Source: Bacillota bacterium
Lineage (GTDB): Bacteria; Sysuimicrobiota; Sysuimicrobiia; Sysuimicrobiales; Segetimicrobiaceae
DNA length: 40,616 bases
Assembly (NCBI GenBank): GCA_021324975.1
Contig: JAJPIA010000143.1
Span: forward strand, 1 to 40,616
Direction: 5' to 3'
The number at the start of each line of letters is the position of its first letter. The stretch's first letter is position 1. Under the pieces are notes generated by a model. The model was not told where the DNA came from, searched no databases, and was given only the letters and a program-made list of their open reading frames with translations. The translations under genes were made by a program, and so were the position numbers. Shown in pieces: positions 1-8,624 of this stretch.

Positions 1-108
1 CCTCGACCACCTTCACGATATCACCAATTTCCCAAAGGCGGGACTCGACGCCAGCAGCCATCGCAGGGGGCATACGATGCGCGCCGCTGATTTTCACGAA
101 GTTGGGCG
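1..108 (-). mobile_element. C-terminal fragment of an IS1-type transposase at the window edge
   Basis: Read leftward, the frame that runs off base 1 contains NFVKISGAHR followed by a stretch with MPPAMAAGVESRLWEI. This matches the family pattern of IS1-like transposases near the C-terminus, where an N-F-V/C-R/K-I/V-H segment is followed by a P-A-M-A-A-G box and L-W. About 35 residues are recognisable. Upstream of about base 108 the resemblance stops, so only the tail is left or the 5' part has diverged. The stop codon lies outside the window. No terminal inverted repeat is visible here. Confidence 0.5.
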
Positions 109-257
109 GCGCGGCATAAGGCTGGTCCCAAGTATTGATCATCAATAGGTGGGACGAGCGTATCGCGGACGTCAAGAGCGAGAGTTTTCAAACTGACCCA
201 CTACCCGGGTGGGCAGTATCTTTGTAGATCAAACTCGACGAAGCGGAGGCAACGTTC

Positions 258-1220
258 ATGAGACTGACTGCAGTGCTCACCGTTAGCCTCGCGGTGGTCA
301 TCGGTCTCGTTCGCGGGGCTGGCGCTCAAGGAGTGCCTGTAGGCGCCCCCGCCCTCGCGGTACCAGTGAACGGGCAAATCGCCGTTGTCGGCGGCAGTGC
401 CTCGCAAACAAACATCTTTGCCCCACCCTTTTTCTCGACCGTCTACGTTGGTAGCAAGACCACGCAGCGTGTGGATGTCCACATCTCGCTACCAGTGCTT
501 GGCATACCGATGGAGGGACAGGCATCCACCGAGATGGTGTTTGAATCCAAGAGGCAATTTATCGTGTTCTCTTCAACCAGCGGGATGGCAAAGGGCGAAG
601 CCACGCTGCACGGTTCCGCTGGCGATGCGACGGTTGCTATCCTCGTTGACAACCTTATCCACGGGACGTCTTACGATCCGAACAATGCCTTGATCCACGT
701 GCGGGGGGTCCGCGGGACGGGGATGTTTGAGGGGGTCGCAATGGCCGGAACGCTCAAGAATATGTTCCAGCCCACAGGGACGATCTACCTTACCTACCCC
801 TCGACAGACGCAGCGCTTGCAGCGATCGAACGCGGCCTTGCCGGGAACCCTTCGTTGACCGACGCGCTGCGTCAACAGTATCTGGCCGACGCGCGCCAGG
901 CCTTGGCGCAGGCGAGCCTGAGCGCCTTTCCTCCAGCCACAGCGACCCCCGGCCCCAGTGGCACCGAGGGCGCAGCTCCTGCCCGGGCAGAGGTAGCGAG
1001 CGCGGTGACCTACCCTAGCGCCGGGCAGGCGCAGATCGCGCTGCGAATCGTGGTCCCCGCCGGTCCGTCGCCTCAGGTAGTGAAGATTGTGGCCGTCGGC
1101 CCCGACGGTAGCGTGAGGACAATTCTCAATGAAACGCATGCGCCCGGAGATGTGATTACAACCACTGCGGCCGCTCGGTCCCGCTCATCGTGCAGGTATA
1201 CGTGGAAAGTGCGATGGTGA
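258..1220 (+). CDS. Secreted protein of unknown function with a probable C-terminal frameshift
   Basis: I do not recognise the family. The ATG has a GGAGG eight bases upstream. Residues 1-24 form a signal peptide (R at 3, a hydrophobic core, then A-G-A before Q), so the product is exported. The mature part is beta-rich, and a Pro/Ala/Thr-rich linker at about residues 225-245 separates two segments. The last 20 residues (A-A-R-S-R-S-S-C) look unnatural. A one-base shift near 1175 gives SVPLIVQVYVESAMVKQIEA and then a stop at 1244-1246, which reads like the native final beta strand. The true gene therefore probably ended at 1246. It converges on the DUF192 gene and overlaps its 3' end. Confidence 0.6.
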   Translation: MRLTAVLTVSLAVVIGLVRGAGAQGVPVGAPALAVPVNGQIAVVGGSASQTNIFAPPFFSTVYVGSKTTQRVDVHISLPVLGIPMEGQASTEMVFESKRQFIVFSSTSGMAKGEATLHGSAGDATVAILVDNLIHGTSYDPNNALIHVRGVRGTGMFEGVAMAGTLKNMFQPTGTIYLTYPSTDAALAAIERGLAGNPSLTDALRQQYLADARQALAQASLSAFPPATATPGPSGTEGAAPARAEVASAVTYPSAGQAQIALRIVVPAGPSPQVVKIVAVGPDGSVRTILNETHAPGDVITTTAAARSRSSCRYTWKVRW

Positions 1221-1604
1221 AGCAGATCGAGGCGACCGGTCCATAACGGTTTGTGACGCCGCTGACCATACGAGCACGTCACCGCGATTGATTCCCTCCG
1301 AAAACCCCGCGGCCAGCTCAAGCGCGTAGTAGGCTCGCCAGGCCGGCGGGGCGATGCGCCACGGGCGAAGACCGCGGACAACTCGCACCACTCGGAACCC
1401 GCGGTCCAGGTAGAGAACGTCGATCGCACCGCGCATGCCCATGCTGTGCACCCAGCGCGCATGGGGAATGAGAATCGCCTCATTCGTACCGGGTCGTGTT
1501 GGAATCGCCCCGCGCAGCCGGGCCCACAGTGATCTGGCAACACGCACGCCCCGCGCGAGGCAGCGTCCCGACCGCTCGTGGTAGACGGAGCCGCTGCAGG
1601 TCAC
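1185..1604 (-). CDS. DUF192 (COG1430) family protein
   Basis: The protein fits the DUF192 pattern throughout: an N-terminal R-V-A-x-S-L-W-A-R-L-R-G segment, VHSMGMRGAIDVLYLD in the middle, then VVRGLRPWR and LELAAG, ending near GDVLVW. Members are small single-domain proteins of unknown biochemical role, often exported. No signal peptide is seen with the GTG start at 1604 chosen here, which was picked because family similarity begins just after it. The ribosome-binding site is weak, so the start is uncertain. About 25 residues follow the usual family end and overlap the 3' end of the convergent secreted-protein gene, so the native stop may have been lost. Confidence 0.65.
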   Translation of the reverse strand: MTCSGSVYHERSGRCLARGVRVARSLWARLRGAIPTRPGTNEAILIPHARWVHSMGMRGAIDVLYLDRGFRVVRVVRGLRPWRIAPPAWRAYYALELAAGFSEGINRGDVLVWSAASQTVMDRSPRSASPSHFPRIPAR

Positions 1605-1726
1605 CGGGGCGCCACCACCGGTAGGAGTGCCGCAGTGAGGGTGACCCCAGCGGCTGGCCCCCACGGGCTGCGCCAGGCGAGGCGCACGATCCCGGGGTCC
1701 GCGAGCAACGAGCCGCTGCAGAACGA

Positions 1727-3292
1727 TTGGGTTATACGATCTTGGACAAGCATATTTTTGCCGATGAGGAAGTAAGCGGGGCGAACAGCCATCGGCCAGG
1801 GTACCAACGGCTATTAACCGCCGCCCGTGTGCACGAGTTCGACTGTATTTTTGTCGAGGCACAAGATCGGCTGTGGCGATCTCAGGCTGAAATGTACCAT
1901 GCGCTGGACCGGCTCCGGTTCTGGGGGATTCGCGTGATCGTGGGCAATACGGGCGCGGACCTGACGGACAGAACCGGCAGGCTCGTTGCCTCGGTGATGG
2001 GGTGGAAGGATGAGGCATTTCTGGAGGACCTCCGCGACAAGACACGGCGCGGCATGTCGGGTCAGATCGCACGAGGGTTCGGGGTCGGTGGCCGCCCCTA
2101 CGGCTACCGAAGCGAGCCGGTGAAAGAGAACGATGGCCGCATCATAGGCTATCGGCGGACCATCGATCCCGCCGAAGCCGAGATAGTGCGCCATATCTAT
2201 CGGCTCTACGCCGACGGTCTCACGCCAAGAGCAATCGCTCATCGGCTCAATAAAGAGCGCGTTGCACCGCCCCGCGGGCCCAATGGGCGCATGACGGGAT
2301 CCTGGACGCCAGCCACCATCATTGGGTCTGCGCAGCGGGCGCTCGGCATTCTACGGAATCCTATGTATGAAGGGCGAGTCGTCTGGAACCGCAGCCGGAA
2401 AGTCCGCGACCCTGACATCGGGAAACGGACCATGCGAGTTCGGCCGCGCTCGGAATGGATTTGGGTGAACGCCCCTGAGCTACGCATTGTGCCCGAGCAC
2501 CTGTATCGACGCGTACAAGCAAGACTCCAGCAACGCGCATGGGTACCGGGAAGCCGCGAGGGCGCTCGTCCGAAGTATCTGCTCAGCGGTTTGCTTGTCT
2601 GCGGAGAGTGTGGCGCACGTTACGTGATCCAGACGCACCGACGTGGCGACGGCGGCCACTACGGCTGCGCAGCGCATGCCGACCGCGGCCCAACCGTCTG
2701 TTCGAATGGAAGACTCGTCCGACGGGAAGTCGCCGAGCAGAAGATATTGGATTACGTATTCGCCGGGCTGTTTACGCCAGCGCGCCTGGACTATCTCGAG
2801 CGCGCCGTAGACGCCGCCCTCGAACGGGCACTCACGCAGTCGACAGATATCGCCGCCGGTCGTGAGGCCGCGCTACGTGAGGCCCGCCGGGAGCTGGAAA
2901 ATATCGCAAACGCTATCCGGGCCGGCATCATTACGCCCACCACAAAATCCATGCTCGAAGATGCCGAGCGCCGCGTCGCAGCGCTGGAACAAGCCGTACG
3001 AGATGCTCACCGGCAGCCGGCGCCTGTCGTCTCCGTAAGGTCTGTGGTCGAACGCTACCTGCACAATCTACGCGCGACCCTGGAGACGAACGTGGAGCAG
3101 GCGCGGCGGCTGCTTGCGCTCGCGCTGGATAAGGTAGTGCTTGTTCGGGAAGGACGGCTCCTGGTGGCCGAAATCACCGGCAATTTCGCAGGCGTCCTGA
3201 CGTTGGAGTACAGTCCGTTCGGTAGCGTTGGTGCCGGGAGGGGGATTCTGGCGTTATCACTACGGCCTCGAGCCGCGCGACTGGTCGCATAG
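1727..3292 (+). CDS. Large serine recombinase, 5'-truncated
   Basis: This is a large serine recombinase (resolvase N-terminal, recombinase and zinc-ribbon domains). Visible parts are the resolvase-core remnant (YTILDKHIFADEEVSG, then D-R-L-W-R and GRLVASVMGWKDEAFLEDL), the recombinase domain with GRPYGYR, the zinc ribbon (LLVCGECGARY and a later pair of Cys) and a C-terminal coiled coil. The only start in frame is the TTG at 1727, but homologous sequence (EQRAAAERLG) already reads at 1703-1726, and a stop sits at 1622. The usual first 20-30 residues, Y-x-R-V-S with the catalytic serine, are absent. The protein is therefore probably inactive. It may have belonged to an integrative element whose other parts are not recognisable here. 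Confidence 0.75.
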   Translation: MGYTILDKHIFADEEVSGANSHRPGYQRLLTAARVHEFDCIFVEAQDRLWRSQAEMYHALDRLRFWGIRVIVGNTGADLTDRTGRLVASVMGWKDEAFLEDLRDKTRRGMSGQIARGFGVGGRPYGYRSEPVKENDGRIIGYRRTIDPAEAEIVRHIYRLYADGLTPRAIAHRLNKERVAPPRGPNGRMTGSWTPATIIGSAQRALGILRNPMYEGRVVWNRSRKVRDPDIGKRTMRVRPRSEWIWVNAPELRIVPEHLYRRVQARLQQRAWVPGSREGARPKYLLSGLLVCGECGARYVIQTHRRGDGGHYGCAAHADRGPTVCSNGRLVRREVAEQKILDYVFAGLFTPARLDYLERAVDAALERALTQSTDIAAGREAALREARRELENIANAIRAGIITPTTKSMLEDAERRVAALEQAVRDAHRQPAPVVSVRSVVERYLHNLRATLETNVEQARRLLALALDKVVLVREGRLLVAEITGNFAGVLTLEYSPFGSVGAGRGILALSLRPRAARLVA

Positions 3293-3452
3293 ACGTGCAA
3301 TCCCACCCGCGTTCGCCCCAGAATACGTTCCTGGTCGTGCATATTTTGGGGCTGCTAATGCGCGCTCGGGCGCTCTCAAGGCGACCCGGGAGAATGCCGG
3401 CCGGCACCGCTTCCCGGCTTGGCAGCGCCGACCGACAGTCCCCGATCAGCGG

Positions 3453-3903
3453 CTACTTTTTGACTTCAATCTTGACCTGCGTGGAGCGGACACGCTCAGA
3501 CTTCGGTATCGTGACCTCAAGAACGCCGTCCTTGTAGGTGACCTTCGCGTCCCCGGCCTTCACTTCGGTTGCGAGCGGCAGCGTCCGAGTGAAGGTATCG
3601 TACCGTAACTCGCGCCGGTATACGCTCGGGCCCTATGCTCGGTGTCGCGCTTTGCCTCGCCTTTGAGCGTGATGGCGTCGCCGCTGACCGTCAGTTCTAC
3701 TTGCTGTGGGTCGGTGTTGGTCAGCTCCACCCGCATCACCGCGTCGTCTTAGTCTCGAACATCTCCACGGGTGGTTGCCACCATGCCGCCTCTGACCCAC
3801 CCGTCCGGGTTCGACGGGGCGTCAAGAAGTCGTCGAACATGCGCTCCATGGAACGGCGGAGCGTCGTGACTTCGTCGAACGGATCCCACCGCGTGATGCT
3901 CAT
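3453..3903 (-). pseudogene. Hsp20 small heat shock protein with two frameshifts
   Basis: The ATG at 3903 follows an AAGGAGGTG ribosome-binding site and starts MSITRWDPFDEVTTLRRSME, the usual Hsp20 opening. The frame then breaks after EMFETK. One base off, it continues as DDAVMRVELTNTDPQQ and DAITLKGEAKRDTE. A second shift near 3625 restores VYRRELRYDTFTRTLPL, then KVTYKDGVLEVTIPK and a stop at 3453. The alpha-crystallin domain is thus complete once two single-base errors are repaired. A functional copy would be a cytosolic ATP-independent holdase of about 145 residues. The intact cytochrome b gene begins its 3' end 57 bases upstream. Confidence 0.8.
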
Positions 3904-3960
3904 TGAGCGCACCTCCTTGGAGACCTGCACAATAGATAACAGCGTGCTCAGGGTAGCACT

Positions 3961-5334
3961 TTACTTGAGCGACTCAAGATAATCCAAGAGGGCGCTCAAC
4001 GCGTCCGGGGATATGTGCGGAAACGCGGGCATCCTGCCGCGGCCCTGGACGATGAATGTCCGCAGTTGGTCTCGCGTCATGGCCGCCCCGATGTGGGATA
4101 GGTTCGGTCCCGCCGTTCCCCCCACTCCGGCGATCGTGTGGCAGCCAGCGCACGCCTGCGCCTGGAACTCGCGGGCCCCGGGAGCGGTCGCGGCTCCGGA
4201 CGCGGGTGGCGCCTGGGTCGCGGCCGGCTTGCGCCCTCCGAGGTACGTGAGCCCCATCACGGCGACAACGCCCACAGCAGCGCAGACCATGGCAACCGGC
4301 CTCCGTCCGGGGTGCCGCTCAGGGCCACGATCGTAGAACGGCAGGAGCAGCAGCATCAGCACCACGCCGAGCACGATGAGAAAGATCCAGAGCGGCTCCC
4401 ACTGGCCCTGCAGGTACCAGAGAAGCTGAAAGAAATCGAGGAAGTACCACTCCGGCCGCGGCACGTAGCTCGTTGCGTTGGGATCCGCCGGCGGCTCGAG
4501 CGGCGTTCCGATGGTGACAGCGAGGACGGCGATGGCCAGGAACAGCAGCAGCGCAAAGACGGCATCCTTGAGGATCGATACGTAGAATGGGTGCCCAACT
4601 TGCTTCTCCATCGCGTACTGTCGCTCGTAGCGCTCACGCCGCGGCAGGCGGGCCGCAGCAGAGCCGAGATCGAGCGGCCACCGCCGGGGCGGCGCCGCGA
4701 TCCCTTGCCGGATGACCATGAACAGATGTGCGGCCACGAACAGGACGAGCGCCGCCGGCAGCACCCAAATGTGAAACGCGTAGAACCGCTGCAGCGTGAG
4801 CGCGCCGACCGCGGTGCCTCCCCGGAGGATGCGGAGCGCCCAGTCGCCGACGAGCGGAGCGGCACCGGCGATATTCGTGCCGACGACGGTCGCCCAATAC
4901 GCCTTTTGATCGTATGGTAGCAGGTACCCGGTAAACGCGAACGCCAGCACGAGCAAGAGGAGCACCGCCCCGGTGATCCAGGTGGCCTCCCGCGGATACT
5001 TGTATGCGCCGTACACGAACGTCCGGAGCATGTGCACTCCGATGACGACCACGAGGATGCTCGCCGACCACAGGTGCACACCCGCCACGAACCTGCCGAA
5101 CGGCACCTGCCCGGTGATGAACTCGATGCTCCGGTACGCGTGCTCGGTCGACGGCGCGTAGTAGACCGTTAAGAAAATACCAGTGACAAACTGCAGCACC
5201 AGCAGGAACAGCGTGGCGCTCCCGAACACGTGGAACCAGCCGATGCCCTTTGGGACCTTGCGGTCGAGGAAACCATGCCACAGGGGCATGATGTTGAGCC
5301 GCTCGTCCACCCACGATACGACACGACGCCACAC
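3961..5334 (-). CDS. qcrB: Cytochrome b (b6 plus subunit IV) fused to a C-terminal cytochrome c
   Basis: This is the membrane core of a quinol:cytochrome c oxidoreductase. Residues 30-210 form the b6-like four-helix part with heme ligands His87/His101 and His188/His203. Residues 250-335 resemble subunit IV and include the Qo motif PEWY (294-297). After another helix (about 345-362) and an A/P-rich linker, residues 388-457 are a cytochrome c domain with CAGCH (395-399) and a likely Met435 ligand. The fusion places a c heme on the periplasmic side of the b subunit. The gene starts two bases after the Rieske stop, so the two are surely cotranscribed. No defect is seen. Confidence 0.93.
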   Translation of the reverse strand: MWRRVVSWVDERLNIMPLWHGFLDRKVPKGIGWFHVFGSATLFLLVLQFVTGIFLTVYYAPSTEHAYRSIEFITGQVPFGRFVAGVHLWSASILVVVIGVHMLRTFVYGAYKYPREATWITGAVLLLLVLAFAFTGYLLPYDQKAYWATVVGTNIAGAAPLVGDWALRILRGGTAVGALTLQRFYAFHIWVLPAALVLFVAAHLFMVIRQGIAAPPRRWPLDLGSAAARLPRRERYERQYAMEKQVGHPFYVSILKDAVFALLLFLAIAVLAVTIGTPLEPPADPNATSYVPRPEWYFLDFFQLLWYLQGQWEPLWIFLIVLGVVLMLLLLPFYDRGPERHPGRRPVAMVCAAVGVVAVMGLTYLGGRKPAATQAPPASGAATAPGAREFQAQACAGCHTIAGVGGTAGPNLSHIGAAMTRDQLRTFIVQGRGRMPAFPHISPDALSALLDYLESLK

Positions 5335-5336
5335 GG

Positions 5337-5891
5337 CTACGTTCCCGGTAGCTGGAGGGCGCCCATATACACGGCGCCGCCGTCCACCCTGACCGCGTAG
5401 CGATCGAGCGGACGCGGCGGCGGTCCTGAGAGGACTCGCCCGTCGCTATTGAACACGCCGCCGTGACATGGGCACAAGAACCGTCCGGCCGCGTGATTCC
5501 AGGTCACCGGGCAGCCCATGTGGGTACAGTGCACGTCGAAGATCGTCACGCTATCGGCGCCGGTGCGCAGCACGTAAACTGCGACGGGCACGGTCGATTG
5601 GATCCACCCTTCCTGGACGGGCATCTGCACCGTGGTGATGGTTGGCTCCCCCTGTTGCAACCCGCCAAGGTCGCCGACGCGGGTCCAGGGCTCGCGCGGC
5701 CGTGGCGTCGGCGGGATAGACCGGCCGAGGAGGCCGCCAATGGTCGTACCGCGGACGGCGGGCCCAAAGAGGAACACCAGAAGCGGAGCGGCAAGCGCGG
5801 CACCGATGAACCCGACAATGGCGCCGAGGGCGCTCATCACCGCTTCGCGCCTGGTCGGCTTGATCTCGCTCTCCGGTGCTGTCGAGCTCAC
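5337..5891 (-). CDS. qcrA: Rieske 2Fe-2S protein of the bc complex
   Basis: The GTG at 5891 is chosen because AAGGAGG lies just upstream. Upstream residues in the open frame do not resemble the family. The 184-residue product has an N-terminal cytosolic tail, a membrane anchor at about residues 20-45 and a Rieske domain with both boxes: C-T-H-M-G-C at 122-127 and C-P-C-H-G-G at 140-145. These supply Cys122/His124 and Cys140/His143 to the cluster, with Cys127 and Cys142 as the conserved disulphide pair. It oxidises quinol at the Qo site of the neighbouring cytochrome b and passes electrons to c-type hemes. Confidence 0.93.
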   Translation of the reverse strand: MSSTAPESEIKPTRREAVMSALGAIVGFIGAALAAPLLVFLFGPAVRGTTIGGLLGRSIPPTPRPREPWTRVGDLGGLQQGEPTITTVQMPVQEGWIQSTVPVAVYVLRTGADSVTIFDVHCTHMGCPVTWNHAAGRFLCPCHGGVFNSDGRVLSGPPPRPLDRYAVRVDGGAVYMGALQLPGT

Positions 5892-5968
5892 CCGATCGCC
5901 TCCTTCGCGTCGGCGAGGCCCGATGCTTCGCGGTGCCGTCGCCGGACATCGCCCCTTGTGCGTCGCCT

Positions 5969-6625
5969 CTACTGTTTCGCCGCGTGAGCCTGGAGCCACT
6001 TGAGGATCAAATCCGCCTGCCCTTGCGTCAATGACGTCCGCGGCACCATCGCGCGGAACTGGCTGACCCACTGGCGCCCGGTGAACTCGCTGGGATCATG
6101 CGGCGTGTGACACGTACCGCAACTCTGCGCGTAGAGCGACGATGCCTGGGACCATAAGGCGCTTAGATCTGGCGCCGTCGCGGAGCGCGTGACCCAACCG
6201 GCAAGATGAACGCGTTGCCACGGAGATCCGGCGACCGTGACCGAACCTGCTGGTTGGGCCGCACTTGGTGACGCCAACACACCTGCCCGTACCAAGGTTG
6301 CGGGGTCCTGATACACGATGGTCGGCGAGTCCAGCGAGCGATAGAGGTCCAATCCTGCCTGCAAGGACGCCCCTTGGGCACCGAGCACCTGGAGCGCCGT
6401 CGCCGGCGTGAGCGTGGCCAGCGTGCTTCCGCCGGGTGAAGCCGCAAGTGGCGTAGCCTGCACAGTGTACACGGTAGTCTGTGTGGCCGCCGGCATTGTG
6501 GACGTCGGCGACGGCGATGGCCCACCGAGGCTCAAGGGCGTGAGCTTCCAGACCACAAGCGCGAACACAATACCGAGGATCATGCCGCCAATGAGAGCAG
6601 CACCCGGGCGAATCGGCGAGCGCAT
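5969..6625 (-). CDS. Membrane-anchored monoheme cytochrome c with an SH3-like domain
   Basis: The ATG at 6625 is preferred over two upstream ATGs because GAGG precedes it and the hydrophobic anchor (about residues 9-27) follows at once. After a Thr/Pro linker comes an SH3-like region, then a terminal cytochrome c domain with CGTCH at 169-173, exactly 50 residues from the end. That domain (H-D-P-S-E-F-T-G-R-Q-W) resembles the monoheme C-terminal domain of TorC. A paralogue with the same layout lies in the TMAO/DMSO reductase operon at 29591-30280. It is first in the cytochrome-Rieske-cytochrome b run and probably accepts electrons from the complex. Confidence 0.85.
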   Translation of the reverse strand: MRSPIRPGAALIGGMILGIVFALVVWKLTPLSLGGPSPSPTSTMPAATQTTVYTVQATPLAASPGGSTLATLTPATALQVLGAQGASLQAGLDLYRSLDSPTIVYQDPATLVRAGVLASPSAAQPAGSVTVAGSPWQRVHLAGWVTRSATAPDLSALWSQASSLYAQSCGTCHTPHDPSEFTGRQWVSQFRAMVPRTSLTQGQADLILKWLQAHAAKQ

Positions 6626-6846
6626 ACGCGTCCTCGCTAGCATTGAATTAGTGGATCGTCGTGTCCAATTCAACGTACTTCAACATCAATGCCGGATCGT
6701 CCCCACCCGAGGGGCATCGCCGGCGCGGTCCCGAAGCTGCGTCCGTGGCGGATATCGGCCGCCCTCAAACAGCCCGGTCCACAGCGCAACCCGAGGAGGT
6801 CGCCCCGGTGGGCGCGTGAGTGATGCGCGACAAAGTGACGGCCATG

Positions 6847-7026
6847 CTACGCGGTTCGGGCCAGCCCGACCGACTTCTTCGCTCCGTCACTCCCGCGAGA
6901 CGTGCCGTCACCCTGAACTTCGCCCCAATAGCAGTCGTCGCAGAAGCGCACGATCACGCCGTTTCGCTCCAGCTCATATCGAACCGCACGAAGGCCGCAC
7001 CGCTCACATGGTGTTTGAGACTTCAT
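6847..7026 (-). CDS. Small zinc-ribbon protein
   Basis: The 59-residue product has two C-x2-C pairs, Cys7/Cys10 and Cys29/Cys32, which should bind one zinc. A beta-hairpin-like stretch lies between them and a Lys/Ser/Gly-rich tail follows. The internal ATG at 7026 is preferred over an upstream one because GGGGGAGAAGGG precedes it. It lies 221 bases upstream of the cytochrome c gene on the same strand and may share its transcript. I do not recognise a specific family. Confidence 0.55.
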   Translation of the reverse strand: MKSQTPCERCGLRAVRYELERNGVIVRFCDDCYWGEVQGDGTSRGSDGAKKSVGLARTA

Positions 7027-7087
7027 CCCTTCTCCCCCTTCTATGTCATAGTGTGTGTCGAATGATAGCCGTCGAGGATGCCCTCCC

Positions 7088-7265
7088 GGGGAGAAGATCA
7101 ACTCCCCCCTCGCGGCGTGACCGCTTGGGAAAGACTATCTCTCCCTGGGAGCGGCGCGGCATCTGACCACCGATAGGGAGACGCCGTCTCGAACGCCGTT
7201 CTTATAGAAGGCTGTGGCGACGCCGCGCGTGGTGCTCTCAAGATGTTGTCGGGAGGTGGGAGCCA
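7088..7265 (+). ncRNA. Possible bridge-RNA region of the IS110 element
   Basis: The stretch upstream of the IS110 transposase has no gene and contains three small hairpins: GGGGAG/CTCCCC at 7088-7107, CTCCC-T-GGGAG at 7141-7151 and GAGACG-C-CGTCTC at 7178-7190. IS110-group elements are known to encode a structured bridge RNA in the non-coding end upstream of the transposase. Position and structure fit, but no target- or donor-binding loop was identified, and the element is decayed. The element's left end is unknown. Confidence 0.22.
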
Positions 7266-8489
7266 GTGCTGTTGGTCGGGATTGATTGGGCCGATACCGA
7301 GCATGTCTATTGTCTGATGGACGACGCTGGGACCACGCTGGCCACGGGGACGATCGACCACACCGCGGAGGGGCTGGAGCGTTTTATGGCCCTGGTCCGG
7401 GCCCGCGTTCAGAATCCGCAGGATGTCCTTGTCGCGCTCGAGACGTCCCATGGCCCGCTCGTGGGCGCGCTGCTCGACCAGCAGTTCACGGTCTACGCGA
7501 TCAACCCTAAGGCGGTCGACCGGCATCGGGAGCGGTTTCGTGTCGCGAGCGCCAAGTCGGATCTGCGGGATGCCTGGGTCCTGGCGACCCTCCTGCGCAC
7601 GGATCGGGCGCAATATCGCCCTCTGCGGCCGGACTCGGAGATCGCCCAGGAGTTGCGTGCCCTCACCCGGGACCGTGCCGAGTTGGTGCGCACCCGCACC
7701 ATACTCAGCAATCAGCTGACCGCGTGTCTGAAGGCCTATTTCCCCGAGTTCTTGGCCCTGTTCGCGGATCCCGACCGGCCCGTCGCGCTGGCGCTGCTTC
7801 GGGCATTTCCGACCCGCGAGGCGCTGCAGACGGTATCGGCGGAGAAGATCGAGACATTCCTCCGTCGCCATCACTGCCCCCGTAGCCGGGAGTGGGCGGC
7901 CGAGATTCATACGCGGATGCAGGCCCGCGGCTTCATATCGCCCCGCCCATCGTCCGCGCGAAGGCGCGTCTGGCTGCGACGCTGGCGTCCCAGCTGCAAA
8001 CGCTTGCCGAGCACCTGGCCGCGTACGATCGGGAGATTCAGCGGGTGTTGAAACTCCATCCTGACGGCGAGCTCTACGACAGCCTGCCAGGCGCTGCAGC
8101 TCTTCTCGCCGCCAGGATGGTCGGAGAACTGGGCGACAATCGCGACCGGTATCGCGATGCCAGCACCGCCCAGTGCGAAGCCGGTACCGCCCCCCGTCAC
8201 CCGGAAAAGCGGGGCCAGTCGCACAGTCCATGTTCGTCGGGCCTGTATTCATCCTTTGCGCGAGACCCTGTGGCAGTTTGCCTTTGTCAGCATGCGCCAC
8301 TGTGAGTGGGCCAAAACCTACTACGATCGCGCCCGGCTGCGCGGCAAGAAGCACGCCGAAGCGGTGCGGATGCTCGGCAACGTGTGGCTGCGCCTTATCA
8401 TCGCTATGCGCCGCGACCACCGGCCGTACGACGAAGCTCTTTTCCTTAAAGCGCGCTCTGCTCATCCATCCTTGGCCCTATGCTCTTGA
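7266..8489 (+). pseudogene. IS110-family transposase with at least two frameshifts
   Basis: The GTG at 7266 follows GGGAGGTGGGAG. The N-terminal DEDD (RuvC-like) domain is clear: VGIDWAD, then LETSHGPLV, INPKAVDRHRERF and SAKSDLRDAWVLA. The frame breaks near 7930 and resumes as APPIVRAKARLAATLASQL and LPGAAALLAARMVGELG. A second break near 8190 leads to PVTRKSGASRTVHVRRACI (the Ser-containing transposase 20-like domain), then HAEAVRMLGNVWLRLI and a stop at 8489. All family parts are present over about 400 residues, so this was once a complete IS. It cannot now make a full transposase. IS110 elements lack inverted ends, and none was seen. Confidence 0.85.
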
Positions 8490-8624
8490 CATAGGGAGTC
8501 TTCCCTTGCCGATCGGCGGAGCACTGGGCCTCGCACGCAACTTTGAACGATGGCGCGGCGGGCCTCGGCGGCTGCCCGACCGTCCCTTCGGCCGGGCCAA
8601 AACGCGAGACCGCGGACAGGCGGA

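Noticed and set aside
4138-4920. Rightward frame of 260 codons over cytochrome b
   Set aside because: Antisense shadow of the intact cytochrome b gene.
7098-8465. Leftward open frame of 455 codons across the IS110 element
   Set aside because: The rightward strand has a recognisable, though broken, transposase. This frame has only shadow composition.
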